A stretch of 52,337 bases of DNA from positions 1 through 52,337 of the forward strand of contig SUYO01000009.1 of assembly GCA_015060385.1 (NCBI GenBank). The letters are read 5' to 3'. Shown one piece after another: positions 1-8,741 of the stretch (position 1 is the first letter of the stretch; the number at the start of each line of letters is the position of its first letter). Source of the stretch: Bacteroidales bacterium. GTDB lineage: Bacteria; Bacteroidota; Bacteroidia; Bacteroidales; UBA932. The notes under the pieces are model-generated. The model did no database searches. It was not told the DNA's origin and worked only from the letters and a program-made list of their open reading frames with translations. The position numbers and the translations under genes were made by a program.

Positions 1-600
1 CGCCTGAAGACCTGCACTTGGAAGAATAAGTTCGTATCCTTCAAGATCAGCAAGTCTTACACAATCTTTTCTTGTGAGAGGATGATCTTCTCTCACAATT
101 ATACTTAATTTATTGTGAAACAGGACTCTGGATTCTACATTGTCAAATTTCTCATAAGACCTGAATGACAAGGCAAAATCAAGTTCTCCCTCAGACACAA
201 GTTCCATCAATTCTGCAACATTTCTATAACATATATTCAGATGTACATCTGGAAACTGTTTTTTGAATGCCAGCACGCTTTCTGTGAGAATTGAACCGAA
301 ACTATAAGTTACACCGATATTGAGCGTTCCTCTGTGTCCGGAGGCAAGATCCATGATCTTAGCCTTGTTGTCATCCGCTTCGGCCAAAGTCTTTTTCGCA
401 CCTTCGAGGAATGTTTCGCCCGCCTCCGTAAGAGACACCTTATGATTGGTTCGGTAGAACAAGGCCATATCCAACTCATCTTCCAACTGCTTTATCTGTT
501 GTGACAAAGTACTTTGAGTTATATAAAGAGCCTTTGACGCCTTGGAGAAACTGAGTAATTCAGCTACTTTAACAAAATATTTCAATTGTCGAAGTTCCAT
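1..600 (-). CDS. LysR-family transcriptional regulator (partial, C-terminus beyond the window)
   Basis: The 200 residues present begin MELRQLKYFVKVAELLSFSK and contain the classic LysR winged helix-turn-helix (about residues 3-60, with the ALYITQSTLSQQIKQLE recognition region), a linker helix, and the first half of the periplasmic-binding-protein-like effector domain from about residue 90. The reading frame is open to the window edge, so roughly the last 90-100 residues of a typical 300-residue LysR protein are missing from view. The ATG at 598-600 is chosen because the HTH starts at once after it and a TAnnTTTG box lies 22 nt upstream. The gene is divergent from an SLC13-type transporter. 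LysR regulators often control the divergent neighbour, so it probably senses the transported organic anion or a metabolite of it (inference). Confidence 0.93.
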   Translation of the reverse strand, partial: MELRQLKYFVKVAELLSFSKASKALYITQSTLSQQIKQLEDELDMALFYRTNHKVSLTEAGETFLEGAKKTLAEADDNKAKIMDLASGHRGTLNIGVTYSFGSILTESVLAFKKQFPDVHLNICYRNVAELMELVSEGELDFALSFRSYEKFDNVESRVLFHNKLSIIVREDHPLTRKDCVRLADLEGYELILPSAGLQA

Positions 601-621
601 ATTCCTTTCTTATTTCGGCTG

Positions 622-629
622 CAAAATTA
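622..629 (-). promoter_or_regulatory. Bacteroidota -7 box for the LysR gene
   Basis: Read on the minus strand this is TAATTTTG, an exact TAnnTTTG match, 21 nt before the start codon of the LysR gene. A clear TTG element at the expected 19-21 nt spacing was not found, so the call rests on the -7 box alone. Confidence 0.55.
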
Positions 630-730
630 AGACTAATAAAAACAATTTAATTCATCCTGATATTGATTTCTCCTATCGTCGCTATCGAAAATAACAATCA
701 AAGCTCCTTCAGATCGTTTTTTATAGGATC

Positions 731-738
731 TAACTTTG
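731..738 (+). promoter_or_regulatory. Bacteroidota -7 box for the SLC13 transporter
   Basis: TAACTTTG matches TAnnTTTG and lies 12 nt before ATG 751 and 24 nt before ATG 763. The match argues that the in-frame TTG at 736 belongs to the promoter and is not a start codon. Confidence 0.55.
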
Positions 739-750
739 CCCCCGAATTTA

Positions 751-2265
751 ATGCAAAGCGATATGTTTAAGTTATTCAATGGCATCCATCTGGTAGAGGC
801 CTACCATGAATGGAAAAAACAAAAACGAGACGAGAAAATAGTATCACGAATGATCAAGCTTGCGATAGCGATATCCGTGCTTATATTATTATGGTGTCTT
901 CCATCATCAGTTTTCGGTATTGAAGGTCTAGGAGAAATACAGCAGAGGGTCATTGCGATCTTTGGATTTGCTATCCTTATGTGGATATTCGAGGCCATTC
1001 CTGCATGGACTACATCTATGGCGATTGTCGGTCTGCTCCTTTTCGCAACGTCAGACAGCAGTTTCTGGTTTTTTGAAAAAGGTCTCAGTGCATCGGAAAT
1101 TGCCACACAAGTTTCTTACAAGGACATCCTGCATTGTTTTGCAGATCCTATAATAATGCTGTTCATCGGAGGTTTCATTCTTGCAATTGCAGCTACGAAA
1201 AGCGGTCTGGATGTAACTCTCGCCAGAGTCCTTCTCAAACCATTCGGAAAACAGGCAAGATTCGTTCTGTTGGGATTCATCATGGTTACCGCAGTATTCT
1301 CAATGTTTTTGAGTAACACTGCAACCGCCGCGATGATGCTTACCTTCCTTACCCCTGTACTGCGGTCCCTGCCTTCTGATGGCAAAGGAAAAATTGCTCT
1401 TGCCATGTCAATCCCTATCGCAGCCAATATCGGAGGTATGGCAACTCCTATCGGTACGCCGCCTAATGCCATTGCTCTCAAATATCTGAATGAAGTCCTC
1501 GGCATGAATATAGGCTTTGGTCAGTGGGTATCATTCATGCTTCCTTATGTAATTGTGATTCTCGTCATTTCATGGTTATTACTTCTTAAGATGTTCCCAT
1601 TCAAGCAGAAAAACATAGAACTTAAGATTGAAGGCGAATCAAAGACGGATTGGAAGTCAATCGTCGTATATGTCACTTTTGCTCTTACCATCCTCATGTG
1701 GATGCTGGACAAGGTGACAGGAGTAAATTCAAATGTAGTTGCAATGTTCCCTGTAGTCATATTCTGTGTTACAGGAATAATCACAAAGAAAGATCTGGAA
1801 GAAATCAGTTGGAGCGTTCTCTGGATGGTGGCAGGTGGATTTGCACTCGGAGTTGCGCTTCAGGATACCGGACTTGCAGAGAAGCTGATAGCTTCTGTTC
1901 CATTCGAGTCGTGGTCTCCTATAGTGGTTATCATCGGGTCGGGTCTTATATGTTACCTTCTGGCAAACTTCATTTCACATACTGCCACCGCCAACCTTCT
2001 GGTTCCGATTCTTGCCCTTGCCGGAGGCGCCATGAAGGATATGCTTGCCCCGATGGGAGGTGTATCAACTCTCCTTATAGGTGTGGCTATTGCCTCATCG
2101 TTGGCAATGGTCCTTCCGATCAGTACTCCACCAAACGCGATTGCCCATTCTACCGGTATGATCCAGCAGAAGGATATGGTCAAAACCGGTATCATCATGG
2201 GAGCGGTCGGACTCGTACTTGGGTACACCATGCTGATGATTCTCGGAACAAACGGAATGATATAA
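751..2265 (+). CDS. SLC13/DASS family sodium:anion symporter
   Basis: This is an inner-membrane secondary transporter of the divalent anion:sodium symporter (DASS/CitT/SLC13) family, which typically imports dicarboxylates, tricarboxylates or sulfate with sodium. It has about 11-12 hydrophobic segments and the two inverted-repeat signature motifs: SNTATAAMM followed by PIGTPPNAIAL in the first half, and SHTATANLL followed by PISTPPNAIAHSTG in the second. The Ser-Asn-Thr and TPPN motifs form the sodium and substrate sites in this family. The second repeat has SHT where SNT is usual, a small deviation. The length (504 residues) is normal. The start is ATG 751 or ATG 763; 763 gives a longer untranslated leader. 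It is divergent from the LysR gene. The exact substrate cannot be read from sequence. Confidence 0.9.
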   Translation: MQSDMFKLFNGIHLVEAYHEWKKQKRDEKIVSRMIKLAIAISVLILLWCLPSSVFGIEGLGEIQQRVIAIFGFAILMWIFEAIPAWTTSMAIVGLLLFATSDSSFWFFEKGLSASEIATQVSYKDILHCFADPIIMLFIGGFILAIAATKSGLDVTLARVLLKPFGKQARFVLLGFIMVTAVFSMFLSNTATAAMMLTFLTPVLRSLPSDGKGKIALAMSIPIAANIGGMATPIGTPPNAIALKYLNEVLGMNIGFGQWVSFMLPYVIVILVISWLLLLKMFPFKQKNIELKIEGESKTDWKSIVVYVTFALTILMWMLDKVTGVNSNVVAMFPVVIFCVTGIITKKDLEEISWSVLWMVAGGFALGVALQDTGLAEKLIASVPFESWSPIVVIIGSGLICYLLANFISHTATANLLVPILALAGGAMKDMLAPMGGVSTLLIGVAIASSLAMVLPISTPPNAIAHSTGMIQQKDMVKTGIIMGAVGLVLGYTMLMILGTNGMI

Positions 2266-2312
2266 AGAATAGAAATATAGCACTGTTGCGAAACACTGCT
2301 TTAGTACTCATT

Positions 2313-2350
2313 AATGCCTTGGCGGACAGATAGCCAAGGCATTCTTATTT
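2313..2350 (+). terminator. Rho-independent-type terminator after the SLC13 gene
   Basis: A perfect 11-bp stem (AATGCCTTGGC at 2313-2323 with GCCAAGGCATT at 2333-2343), a 9-nt loop and a T-rich tail (CTTATTT) lie 47 nt after the transporter stop codon. Confidence 0.75.
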
Positions 2351-2471
2351 CGCATAAGGGTGCCTCATTTTTAGTGTATTATCCCCTGATTCAAGCATTT
2401 TGTGACAGACTTTTGCACCAGACTTTCAGAATCATGAGTTTTTTCGTATCTTGCGGAAAAATAACACTATC

Positions 2472-3647
2472 ATGAACCGAAAACTAATCACCGTGGCGAT
2501 TTCGCTACTTGCTGCCTTGACGGCATCTGCCCAGCAGTCGAATGTAAACCTCAGTTACAACCCTCAGAAAGATACCGAAGGACTGATTCCCTTCAGCGCG
2601 AATCTGAATTCGCCTCAGGTAAATGACGACCAGACAGTCACTTTCCGCCTCAGAGCTCCTAAGGCAGAGTCAGTAGCCCTCTCAGGCGCAATGACCACAG
2701 TAATGGGAGTCCGTGGAAACATACCTTTCACAAAGGGTGAAGACGGTATCTGGACCCTGACCATCGGTCCTCTTCCGGTGGACATGTACCAGTACAATCT
2801 GGTTGTGGACGGTGTCAAGATGGCCGATCCTAACAACACATATGCATCCTTTACCGCAATGCCTCCATATAGCGAACTTATCGTCCACGGTGACGGACCG
2901 TCATGGTGGGACGCCAAGGATGTGCCACATGGAGCCATCACACGTCATATCTACTACAGTCCAGTCACCGAAGGACAACGTGAACTCTATGTATATACCC
3001 CTCCTCAGTACAACCCAAAGAAGAAATACCCGGTCCTCTACCTTATGGGAGGAAGCGGCGAGCTCCCTTCAAACTGGATGTATGACGGACGCGTCAACTT
3101 CATCATGGACAACCTTCTTGCAGAAGGAAAGGCAGAACCGATGCTGATCGTACTTGTGAACAATCAGGTCGTTCACCGCAACCATCCTCAGCACGCCGAC
3201 CTTACTTTCGATATCATGGAGCGTGAGTATCGCGAGGCTGTCATCCCATTCATCGACAGTCATTACAAGACCATCGCAAATCCTCATGGCCGCGCCATTT
3301 CCGGACTCTCGATGGGTGGCCGCCACACTATGTTCGTAGGTCTGAAGTCTCTTGACCTCTTCGCGAACTTCGGTGTCCTCAGTGCAGGTGACAACAGACC
3401 TGAAGAGACCCTCGGCGAATTCCTCAATGACCCGGAAGTCAACGAGAAGGTGGATTATCTGTTCATCGGACAGGGTGGCGATGAAGAGAAGGGTATGTTC
3501 AATTTCCGCGTAAAGCCTTTCAGAGAGGCTCTCGACAAGCACGGAATCGAATATGAGTACTTCTGCGTAGGTGAAACCGGTCACGACTGGTCTACCTGGA
3601 GAGGCCTCCTCTATTACGGTTTCCTTCCGAATCTCTGGAAGAAATAG
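2472..3647 (+). CDS. Secreted carbohydrate esterase family 1-type esterase with N-terminal E-set domain
   Basis: The protein is a predicted secreted alpha/beta hydrolase of the enterochelin esterase/CE1 group, whose members remove acetyl or feruloyl groups from plant polysaccharides. It starts with a signal peptide (MNRKLITVAISLLAALTASAQ). Residues about 45-125 form an E-set/CBM48-like beta domain (VTFRLRAPKAESVALSG) and residues about 150-391 the hydrolase. The nucleophile is Ser280 in GLSMGG, with likely acid Asp337 (GQGGDEEKG) and His371 (GETGHDW). ATG 2472 is chosen because the signal peptide begins there; an upstream in-frame TTG adds an unlikely charged extension. It is a single-unit homologue of the two esterase modules in the 1440-residue enzyme at 45470-49792. 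Substrate is inferred only from family. Confidence 0.88.
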   Translation: MNRKLITVAISLLAALTASAQQSNVNLSYNPQKDTEGLIPFSANLNSPQVNDDQTVTFRLRAPKAESVALSGAMTTVMGVRGNIPFTKGEDGIWTLTIGPLPVDMYQYNLVVDGVKMADPNNTYASFTAMPPYSELIVHGDGPSWWDAKDVPHGAITRHIYYSPVTEGQRELYVYTPPQYNPKKKYPVLYLMGGSGELPSNWMYDGRVNFIMDNLLAEGKAEPMLIVLVNNQVVHRNHPQHADLTFDIMEREYREAVIPFIDSHYKTIANPHGRAISGLSMGGRHTMFVGLKSLDLFANFGVLSAGDNRPEETLGEFLNDPEVNEKVDYLFIGQGGDEEKGMFNFRVKPFREALDKHGIEYEYFCVGETGHDWSTWRGLLYYGFLPNLWKK

Positions 3648-3668
3648 ACCAGCCCGGCAGGACTGGTG

Positions 3669-3710
3669 CCCGACTTGATCGGGATTCTCAAACCTTTTCT
3701 TTTGCTCAGG
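3669..3710 (+). terminator. Possible weak terminator after the CE1 esterase
   Basis: A short perfect stem (CCCGA 3669-3673 with TCGGG 3679-3683) precedes a pyrimidine-rich run (CCTTTTCTTTTG). A second small hairpin with ACCAG/CTGGT arms lies just before it. The stems are short, so this is tentative. Confidence 0.35.
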
Positions 3711-3742
3711 ATTTATTAAATTCTTGCATCAAACCAATTGAG

Positions 3743-4924
3743 ATGAAATACGATTTTGACAAAATAATCGAGCGCAGAGGTACGGGAGCGATCAAGACTG
3801 ACATCCTGAAGGAGAGATACGGCAGGGATGATCTGACTGCCCTATGGGTAGCGGACATGGACTTCGAGACTCCGGATTTCATTACAGATGCCTTGAAGAA
3901 ACGTCTCGAGCATCCGCTGTACGGATATACGCTCGAGCCGGAGGAATACTGGCCGACAGTCATGAGATGGATAGAAGACCACCATCAATGGAAGGTTGAA
4001 CGGGATTGGATGACCTTCATTCCTGGCATTGTAAAGGGTATCGGCATGGCCATTAACGCCTTGCTGGAAAAAGATGAAAAGGTAATCATCCAGCCTCCGG
4101 TATACCATCCGTTCCGCCTTGTGCCGCAGGGTAACGGACGCGAAGTCGTATATAATCCTCTGCATGAGAATAAGGACGGTACATATTCAATGGATTTCGA
4201 TAATCTTGAGGCTGTGTGCGACGAAAAGTGCCGCATGCTGATATTGTCCAATCCTCACAACCCCGCAGGAATCGTATGGCCTCGCGAAACCCTCGAACGT
4301 CTGGCATCCTTCTGCCATAGCAGAGGCATGATCGTGATTTCAGATGAAATCCATTGCGACATGGCATTATTCGGGCACAAGCATATCCCGTTTGCGAGCG
4401 TATCACCTGAGGCAGCTGCATGCAGCATCACGTTCGGAGCCCCGTCAAAGACATTCAACATTGCAGGAATAGTAAGTTCATATGCAATCGTCCCTTCCGA
4501 ATCCATAAGGCAAAGATTCTACGGCTGGCTCCATGCGAACGAACTGAATGCGGCTCCGCTATTCTCCCCTATTGCGACAATTGCGGCGTTCAGGGAAGGG
4601 GAAGAATGGAGGCGCCAGATGCTTGAATACATAGAAGGAAACATCGACTGGCTATGCAGTTTCATGGCAGAAAACATACCCCAGATAAAGCCGCTCAAGC
4701 CTCAGGCATCATTCCTTGTATGGCTTGACTGTCGCGGTCTGGGCCTGGGACATGAGCAGCTGACGGACCTTTTCGTGAACAAGGCACGTCTGGCTCTCAA
4801 TGACGGAGAAACCTTCAATCCGGGAGGAGAAGGTTTCATGAGGCTCAATGTCGCAGTACCAAGGTCCGTGCTGCGCGAGGCAATGGAGAGACTATATAAA
4901 CAATATACGGAGGAAAGACTATGA
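3743..4924 (+). CDS. MalY/PatB-family PLP-dependent aminotransferase/C-S lyase
   Basis: This cytoplasmic fold-type I PLP enzyme belongs to the MalY/PatB group, whose members cleave cystathionine or related C-S substrates (beta-lyase activity) and keep aminotransferase architecture. Visible marks are the N-terminal region with WVADMDFETPDF, the SNPHNPAGIVW motif near residue 172, SDEIHCDM, and the Schiff-base lysine Lys236 in GAPSKTFNIAG. The length (393 residues) is that of the family. The start ATG has an A-rich upstream region. Its stop overlaps the start of the following SDR gene by 4 bp (ATGA), so the two are probably co-translated. Sulfur amino acid metabolism is the likely role; whether it acts as lyase or transaminase cannot be told here. 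Confidence 0.9.
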   Translation: MKYDFDKIIERRGTGAIKTDILKERYGRDDLTALWVADMDFETPDFITDALKKRLEHPLYGYTLEPEEYWPTVMRWIEDHHQWKVERDWMTFIPGIVKGIGMAINALLEKDEKVIIQPPVYHPFRLVPQGNGREVVYNPLHENKDGTYSMDFDNLEAVCDEKCRMLILSNPHNPAGIVWPRETLERLASFCHSRGMIVISDEIHCDMALFGHKHIPFASVSPEAAACSITFGAPSKTFNIAGIVSSYAIVPSESIRQRFYGWLHANELNAAPLFSPIATIAAFREGEEWRRQMLEYIEGNIDWLCSFMAENIPQIKPLKPQASFLVWLDCRGLGLGHEQLTDLFVNKARLALNDGETFNPGGEGFMRLNVAVPRSVLREAMERLYKQYTEERL

Positions 4925-5946
4925 AAATACTGATCATCGGAGGAACAGGCACCATCAGCAGTGCCATCACAAGACAGCTTGCAGCTGAGGGACACGACCT
5001 CTGGCTTCTCAACCGGGGTAACCGAAGTGCGGAACTGCCTGAAAACGTCAAGCTGGTTACTGGAGACATAAACGAGCATCCGGAAGAGGTCATGGAAAAA
5101 CTGGGCGACGAGACTTTCGATGCCGTATGCGAGTTCATCGGCTTCGTTCCGCAGCAGGTCGAACGTGACATCAGACTCTTCTCTGGCCGCACAAAGCAGT
5201 ATGTGTATATCAGTTCCGCGTCTGCATACAACAAGCCTGTACGTCAGCATGTCATCACAGAGGGGACATCTCTGGCAAACCCTTACTGGGAATATTCACG
5301 TAACAAGATAGCCTGCGAGGCGGTACTGATGAAGGCTTATCGGGAGAGCGGATTCCCTGTGACGATCATACGTCCGAGCCACACATTCTGCGAACGTGAG
5401 GCTCCGGTCGGAGTAAACGGCAGCAACGGAAGCTGGCAGGTACTCAAGCGCATGCTGGAGGGCAAGCCGGTAATCGTACATGGTGACGGCAGTTCGCTCT
5501 GGACCATGACATGGAACGAGGACTTTGCCAAAGGATTCATCGGATTGCTCGGCAATCCACAGGCAATAGGAGAGGTCTTCCAGATAATGTCAGACGAATC
5601 ACTTACGTGGAACCAGATATATCAGTGCATAGCTGATGCTCTTGGCGTAGAATTCAAACCATATTATGTAGCCTCGGACTATCTGGCTGCAATAGCTCCC
5701 CCAGCCTACGATCTCAGAGGCGGACTGCTTGGAGACAAGGCAGCTACAGTTGTCTTCGACTGCAGCAAGCTCAAGCGTGCAGTACCTGGTTTCTGCGCGA
5801 CGACACGTATGGAGCAGGGCTTAGGCAAGGCTGTACGCCATATGCTGGAGCATCCGGAGCTTCAGAGAGAGGATCCGGAATTCGACGCATGGTGCGACCG
5901 CGTGATCGAGACCTTGGAAAATGCTAAAAAATCCTTTGGCTGCTGA
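4921..5946 (+). CDS. NAD(P)-dependent epimerase/dehydratase (extended SDR)
   Basis: An extended short-chain dehydrogenase/reductase of 341 residues. The Rossmann NAD(P)-binding motif GGTGTIS is at residues 7-13, a DxN-like GDIN segment follows near residue 50, and the catalytic YxxxK is within YWEYSRNK at about residue 122. The family includes nucleotide-sugar epimerases and chloroplast-stem-loop-binding-type proteins; the latter resemble this one in the long central loop after IIRPSHTF. The gene overlaps the preceding PLP enzyme by 4 bp (ATGA), which suggests a two-gene operon. The combination of a C-S lyase-like enzyme and an SDR does not define a known pathway, so the substrate is unknown. 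Confidence 0.85.
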   Translation: MKILIIGGTGTISSAITRQLAAEGHDLWLLNRGNRSAELPENVKLVTGDINEHPEEVMEKLGDETFDAVCEFIGFVPQQVERDIRLFSGRTKQYVYISSASAYNKPVRQHVITEGTSLANPYWEYSRNKIACEAVLMKAYRESGFPVTIIRPSHTFCEREAPVGVNGSNGSWQVLKRMLEGKPVIVHGDGSSLWTMTWNEDFAKGFIGLLGNPQAIGEVFQIMSDESLTWNQIYQCIADALGVEFKPYYVASDYLAAIAPPAYDLRGGLLGDKAATVVFDCSKLKRAVPGFCATTRMEQGLGKAVRHMLEHPELQREDPEFDAWCDRVIETLENAKKSFGC

Positions 5947-5948
5947 AT

Positions 5949-6965
5949 CTATTTAAGCGTCTGACCTTCGATGTCCTTTACACAACGGACCGAATAGGCT
6001 TCGTGCGGAAAGGCACTCGGGTCTACAGTCGCTTCGTCCTCATTAAGATAAAGATGCCATATCAGACCTTCGCCACCACCGTGACGGAGCGACCAGTATA
6101 TGGCCTGGCTGTCACGCGAATGACTGCCGCCATCCCTGGTACGCATACCCGTTGCCGGGAGGAAGATGCGAGGGACATCCGTACCGTATTCTGCCGGTCC
6201 TGAGAACCACCTTCCCTTCGGTCCTCCTTCCGGATATTGGACAAAATCCGAATAATGCACTACAAGACTGTAGAAGTCAAAAAGCTCAGGTACCCTCCAT
6301 CCTTCCGGGCATGGATCGTATTCCGGGTGCTTTGTCGCCTTGCCTTCGAAGACAAGCGGACACCACAGGCTCATGTCGTTATCGGTCCAGTTGAACAAAG
6401 CCATGTCTGAACGTGCATAGAAACGGTCCGGGTACTTGAGAGCCTCTGCAGGCTTTACAGGAGCAGGGACGATCTCAGCAGTGGTCTTGTCAGGGTTTAT
6501 CTCATATTCCTCCTTGACATACGGAGCGCCGTAGCCCTGGCCATGCTTCCTTCCCCACTGGTAAAGCTTTCCATAAGGATAGTCGGTCTCATGGTAGCCA
6601 CAGTTCACAGGTGCCCAGAGGACATCTCCGATAAGTATGCCGCCACCATGGTTTATGCCGTATTCATCTATATAGTCCAGTCCTTCCTGGCGCGGAATGT
6701 TCTGTCCTTCGTCCTTGACGAGAGGTTTATGTACGGATACGGCAGACACAGGCTGCTGTGCAGGAGTCTGTCCGTCTGCCTGAGGGTCCTGATTCCTGTT
6801 CTTTCCTTTTGACACGGCCTTCCTGACCTCCTTGTTCACGGCATCAGTCACCTTTTCGGCAACCTTCTTCTGGACAGTCTTTCCAAGTTTATCCAACAGA
6901 TTCTGAGCATCTGCTGCACCTGAGCACAGCATCAATCCAAGAGCAATGACGAATATCTTCTTCAT
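5949..6965 (-). CDS. Secreted protein with FISUMP-like C-terminal domain
   Basis: The 338-residue protein starts with a signal peptide (MKKIFVIALGLMLCSGAADA), followed by an amphipathic helix-rich stretch with many Lys/Val (about 22-60, DKLGKTVQKKVAEKVTDAV) that could form a coiled coil, a Gln/Pro-rich linker, and a C-terminal domain from about residue 100. That domain has the hallmarks of the Fibrobacter succinogenes major paralogous domain: a WAPVNCGYHETDY opening, YQWGRKHGQG, CPEGWRVP, an LPATGMR segment and a YWSLRHG followed by a closing SVRCVKD. The family is common in secreted and surface proteins of Bacteroidota, with no known biochemical role. It is convergent with the SDR gene, ending 2 bp from its stop. 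Confidence 0.72.
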   Translation of the reverse strand: MKKIFVIALGLMLCSGAADAQNLLDKLGKTVQKKVAEKVTDAVNKEVRKAVSKGKNRNQDPQADGQTPAQQPVSAVSVHKPLVKDEGQNIPRQEGLDYIDEYGINHGGGILIGDVLWAPVNCGYHETDYPYGKLYQWGRKHGQGYGAPYVKEEYEINPDKTTAEIVPAPVKPAEALKYPDRFYARSDMALFNWTDNDMSLWCPLVFEGKATKHPEYDPCPEGWRVPELFDFYSLVVHYSDFVQYPEGGPKGRWFSGPAEYGTDVPRIFLPATGMRTRDGGSHSRDSQAIYWSLRHGGGEGLIWHLYLNEDEATVDPSAFPHEAYSVRCVKDIEGQTLK

Positions 6966-7038
6966 AGAATATAGAGATTAAATCAAACAAGGGTCCAAAT
7001 GTCGTAAAAGTTTTTCAAAGAGACAAGAAAAGAATTAT

Positions 7039-7069
7039 TTGGAAGTTAAAAATATCCGCCCTATATTTG
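7039..7069 (+). promoter_or_regulatory. Complete Bacteroidota-type promoter for the SPFH gene
   Basis: TTG at 7039-7041 and TATATTTG at 7062-7069 are separated by 20 nt, matching the primary sigma factor promoter of Bacteroidota (TTG, 19-21 nt, TAnnTTTG). The leader to the ATG at 7108 is about 30 nt. Confidence 0.8.
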
Positions 7070-7107
7070 TGATATCAAAATAATATCATTTTAAAACGAA
7101 TTGAACT

Positions 7108-8088
7108 ATGGAACAGAATTCTAACATCGAGTACAAAGGCTTTAAGGCCAATGGATTTCTTATGCTTTTCGCTGCAATTGCCCTGATCGCAGTCAGCATA
7201 TGGGGGATAGTACATGCAGTAAATGTCGACAAGGGGCTCACAGCAATCCTTGGAGGCATCGGCATACTGGTGGCTCTGATTTCACTCATCGGCCTCATGG
7301 TCATCGAGCCTAACCAGGCAAGGGTACTTGTCTTCTTCGGAAAGTACCGCGGAAATTTCCTGAAGGAAGGATTCTGGTGGGTCAATCCGTTCATGAGCGT
7401 AAAGAAGATCTCTCTCCGTGCCCGTAACCTGAATGCAGAGCCTATCAAGGTAAATGACAAGATGGGTAACCCTATCATGATCGGTCTGGTTCTCGTATGG
7501 AAAGTCAAGGCAGAGGAAATATACAAGGCGGTATTCAACATCGATGCGCCCAAGCAGGCTACAACCACGACAAAGAACGCTAACGGACAGGTGGATGTGT
7601 CAGTAACAAATGCAAGCGAGACACGCATGGACGCCCTTGCCAACTTCGTTGCCGTACAGAGCGACGCAGCACTCCGTCAGGTTGCCGGCAACTATGCATA
7701 CGACAACAATTCTGCGAATGAGGGCGAACTCAGTCTGAGGTCCAATGCGGATGAGATCAATGACCAGCTTGAAATGAAGCTGTCAGAAAGACTTGAGATG
7801 GCAGGAATAGAGGTTGTGGAAGCAAGAATCAACTATCTTGCATACGCACCTGAGATCGCCGCAGTGATGCTTCGCCGCCAGCAGGCCGATGCAATCATCT
7901 CAGCGCGCGAGAAGATAGTCGAGGGCGCTGTTTCAATGGTCAAGATGGCGATAGACCAGCTTGCGGAGAATGAGGTTGTGGAACTTGACGAGGAGCGCAA
8001 GGCGGCTATGGTCAGCAATCTTCTCGTAGTCCTCTGCTCAGATGAGTCCGCACAGCCGGTAGTGAATGCAGGAACATTGCACCATTAG
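7108..8088 (+). CDS. SPFH/band 7 domain membrane protein
   Basis: This 326-residue protein has two N-terminal hydrophobic segments (about 13-35 and 43-66) followed by the SPFH (stomatin/prohibitin/flotillin/HflK) domain that begins at [17 protein letters not shown] and contains the usual helical region ending [16 protein letters not shown]. Such proteins form large oligomeric microdomain scaffolds in the inner membrane and often modulate membrane proteases. There is no NfeD-type partner next to it; instead an Arc-like small protein starts 10 bp after its stop, an arrangement I know as usual in Bacteroidales. A strong promoter lies just upstream. Function beyond membrane organisation is not determined. 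Confidence 0.88.
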   Translation: MEQNSNIEYKGFKANGFLMLFAAIALIAVSIWGIVHAVNVDKGLTAILGGIGILVALISLIGLMVIEPNQARVLVFFGKYRGNFLKEGFWWVNPFMSVKKISLRARNLNAEPIKVNDKMGNPIMIGLVLVWKVKAEEIYKAVFNIDAPKQATTTTKNANGQVDVSVTNASETRMDALANFVAVQSDAALRQVAGNYAYDNNSANEGELSLRSNADEINDQLEMKLSERLEMAGIEVVEARINYLAYAPEIAAVMLRRQQADAIISAREKIVEGAVSMVKMAIDQLAENEVVELDEERKAAMVSNLLVVLCSDESAQPVVNAGTLHH

Positions 8089-8098
8089 AATATGCGAC

Positions 8099-8263
8099 AT
8101 GCCGAAGGAACAGAACAAGAGTTTCGTACTGCGTATAGACGCACAGACCATGGAGGCCGTTGAGAAATGGGCGGAAGACGAATTCCGCTCAACCAACGGC
8201 CAGCTCCAGTGGATAATTTCAGAAGCACTGAGGAAAAGCGGCCGTCTCAAGAAGAAGCAATGA
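8099..8263 (+). CDS. Small Arc-like ribbon-helix-helix protein
   Basis: A 54-residue protein, MPKEQNKSFVLRIDAQTMEA at the start, whose beta-strand KSFVLRID followed by two helices (TMEAVEKWAEDEF and NGQLQWIISEALRKSG) fits the Arc/MetJ ribbon-helix-helix fold. It may be a DNA-binding dimer or an adaptor that only keeps the fold. The ATG at 8099 is preferred to upstream in-frame starts because these would overlap the SPFH gene and the fold starts directly after it. It is probably co-transcribed with the SPFH gene (10 bp gap), suggesting a linked role. Its stop lies 1 bp from the convergent FKBP stop. Confidence 0.8.
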   Translation: MPKEQNKSFVLRIDAQTMEAVEKWAEDEFRSTNGQLQWIISEALRKSGRLKKKQ

Positions 8264-8264
8264 C

Positions 8265-8663
8265 TTATCTGACATCAAGAAGAGTGATGTCGAAGATAAG
8301 GGTCGAGAAGGCCTTGATCGGACCGGAAGGACGGGAACCGTAGCCAAGATTGTAAGGTATCACTATCTCCCAGCGCGATCCGGCAGGCATTTCGCGAAGG
8401 GCAGTGATCCATCCCGTGATCAGTTCATTGAGGCGGAAGGTGGCAGGGCGGCCTTTCTGGGTCTGGTCAAATACCTTTCCGTTGATGAGTCTGCCAGAAT
8501 AGTGGACCGTGACGAAACTCTTAGGCGAAGGTTTGGGACCGCTTCCCTTGCTGATCACCCTGTACATGACCCCGTTGAACATGATGTTGACTCCGGGTTT
8601 CTGAGCATATTCCTGAAGGAATTCCTGATTTCTTAGCTTGTACTGGTTATCTACTGGCGGCAT
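8265..8663 (-). CDS. FKBP-type peptidyl-prolyl cis-trans isomerase
   Basis: A 132-residue single-domain FKBP with no signal peptide. The FKBP core from about residue 28 includes VTVHYSGRLINGKVFDQT, the active-site region ELITGWITALREMPAGSRWE and the closing IPYNLGYG...STLIFDITLLDV. The family catalyses proline isomerisation and often has chaperone activity; lack of a signal suggests a cytoplasmic location. Most Bacteroidota FKBPs of this type are periplasmic and longer, so this is a minimal version. A TAAATTTG promoter box lies 37 nt upstream of the ATG. Confidence 0.9.
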   Translation of the reverse strand: MPPVDNQYKLRNQEFLQEYAQKPGVNIMFNGVMYRVISKGSGPKPSPKSFVTVHYSGRLINGKVFDQTQKGRPATFRLNELITGWITALREMPAGSRWEIVIPYNLGYGSRPSGPIKAFSTLIFDITLLDVR

Positions 8664-8700
8664 ATTATGATTCGAACTTGATTAATAATCAAACGACACG

Positions 8701-8708
8701 CAAATTTA
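8701..8708 (-). promoter_or_regulatory. Bacteroidota -7 box for the FKBP gene
   Basis: On the minus strand the sequence is TAAATTTG, an exact TAnnTTTG match, 37 nt before the FKBP start codon. No well spaced TTG was seen upstream. Confidence 0.55.
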
Positions 8709-8741
8709 ATAATTACTGACAAAAAATCTTAACATTGTATA

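Noticed and set aside
736..750. TTG start codon extending the SLC13 transporter
   Set aside because: The TTG is the end of a TAACTTTG promoter box; ATG 751 or 763 is a better start.
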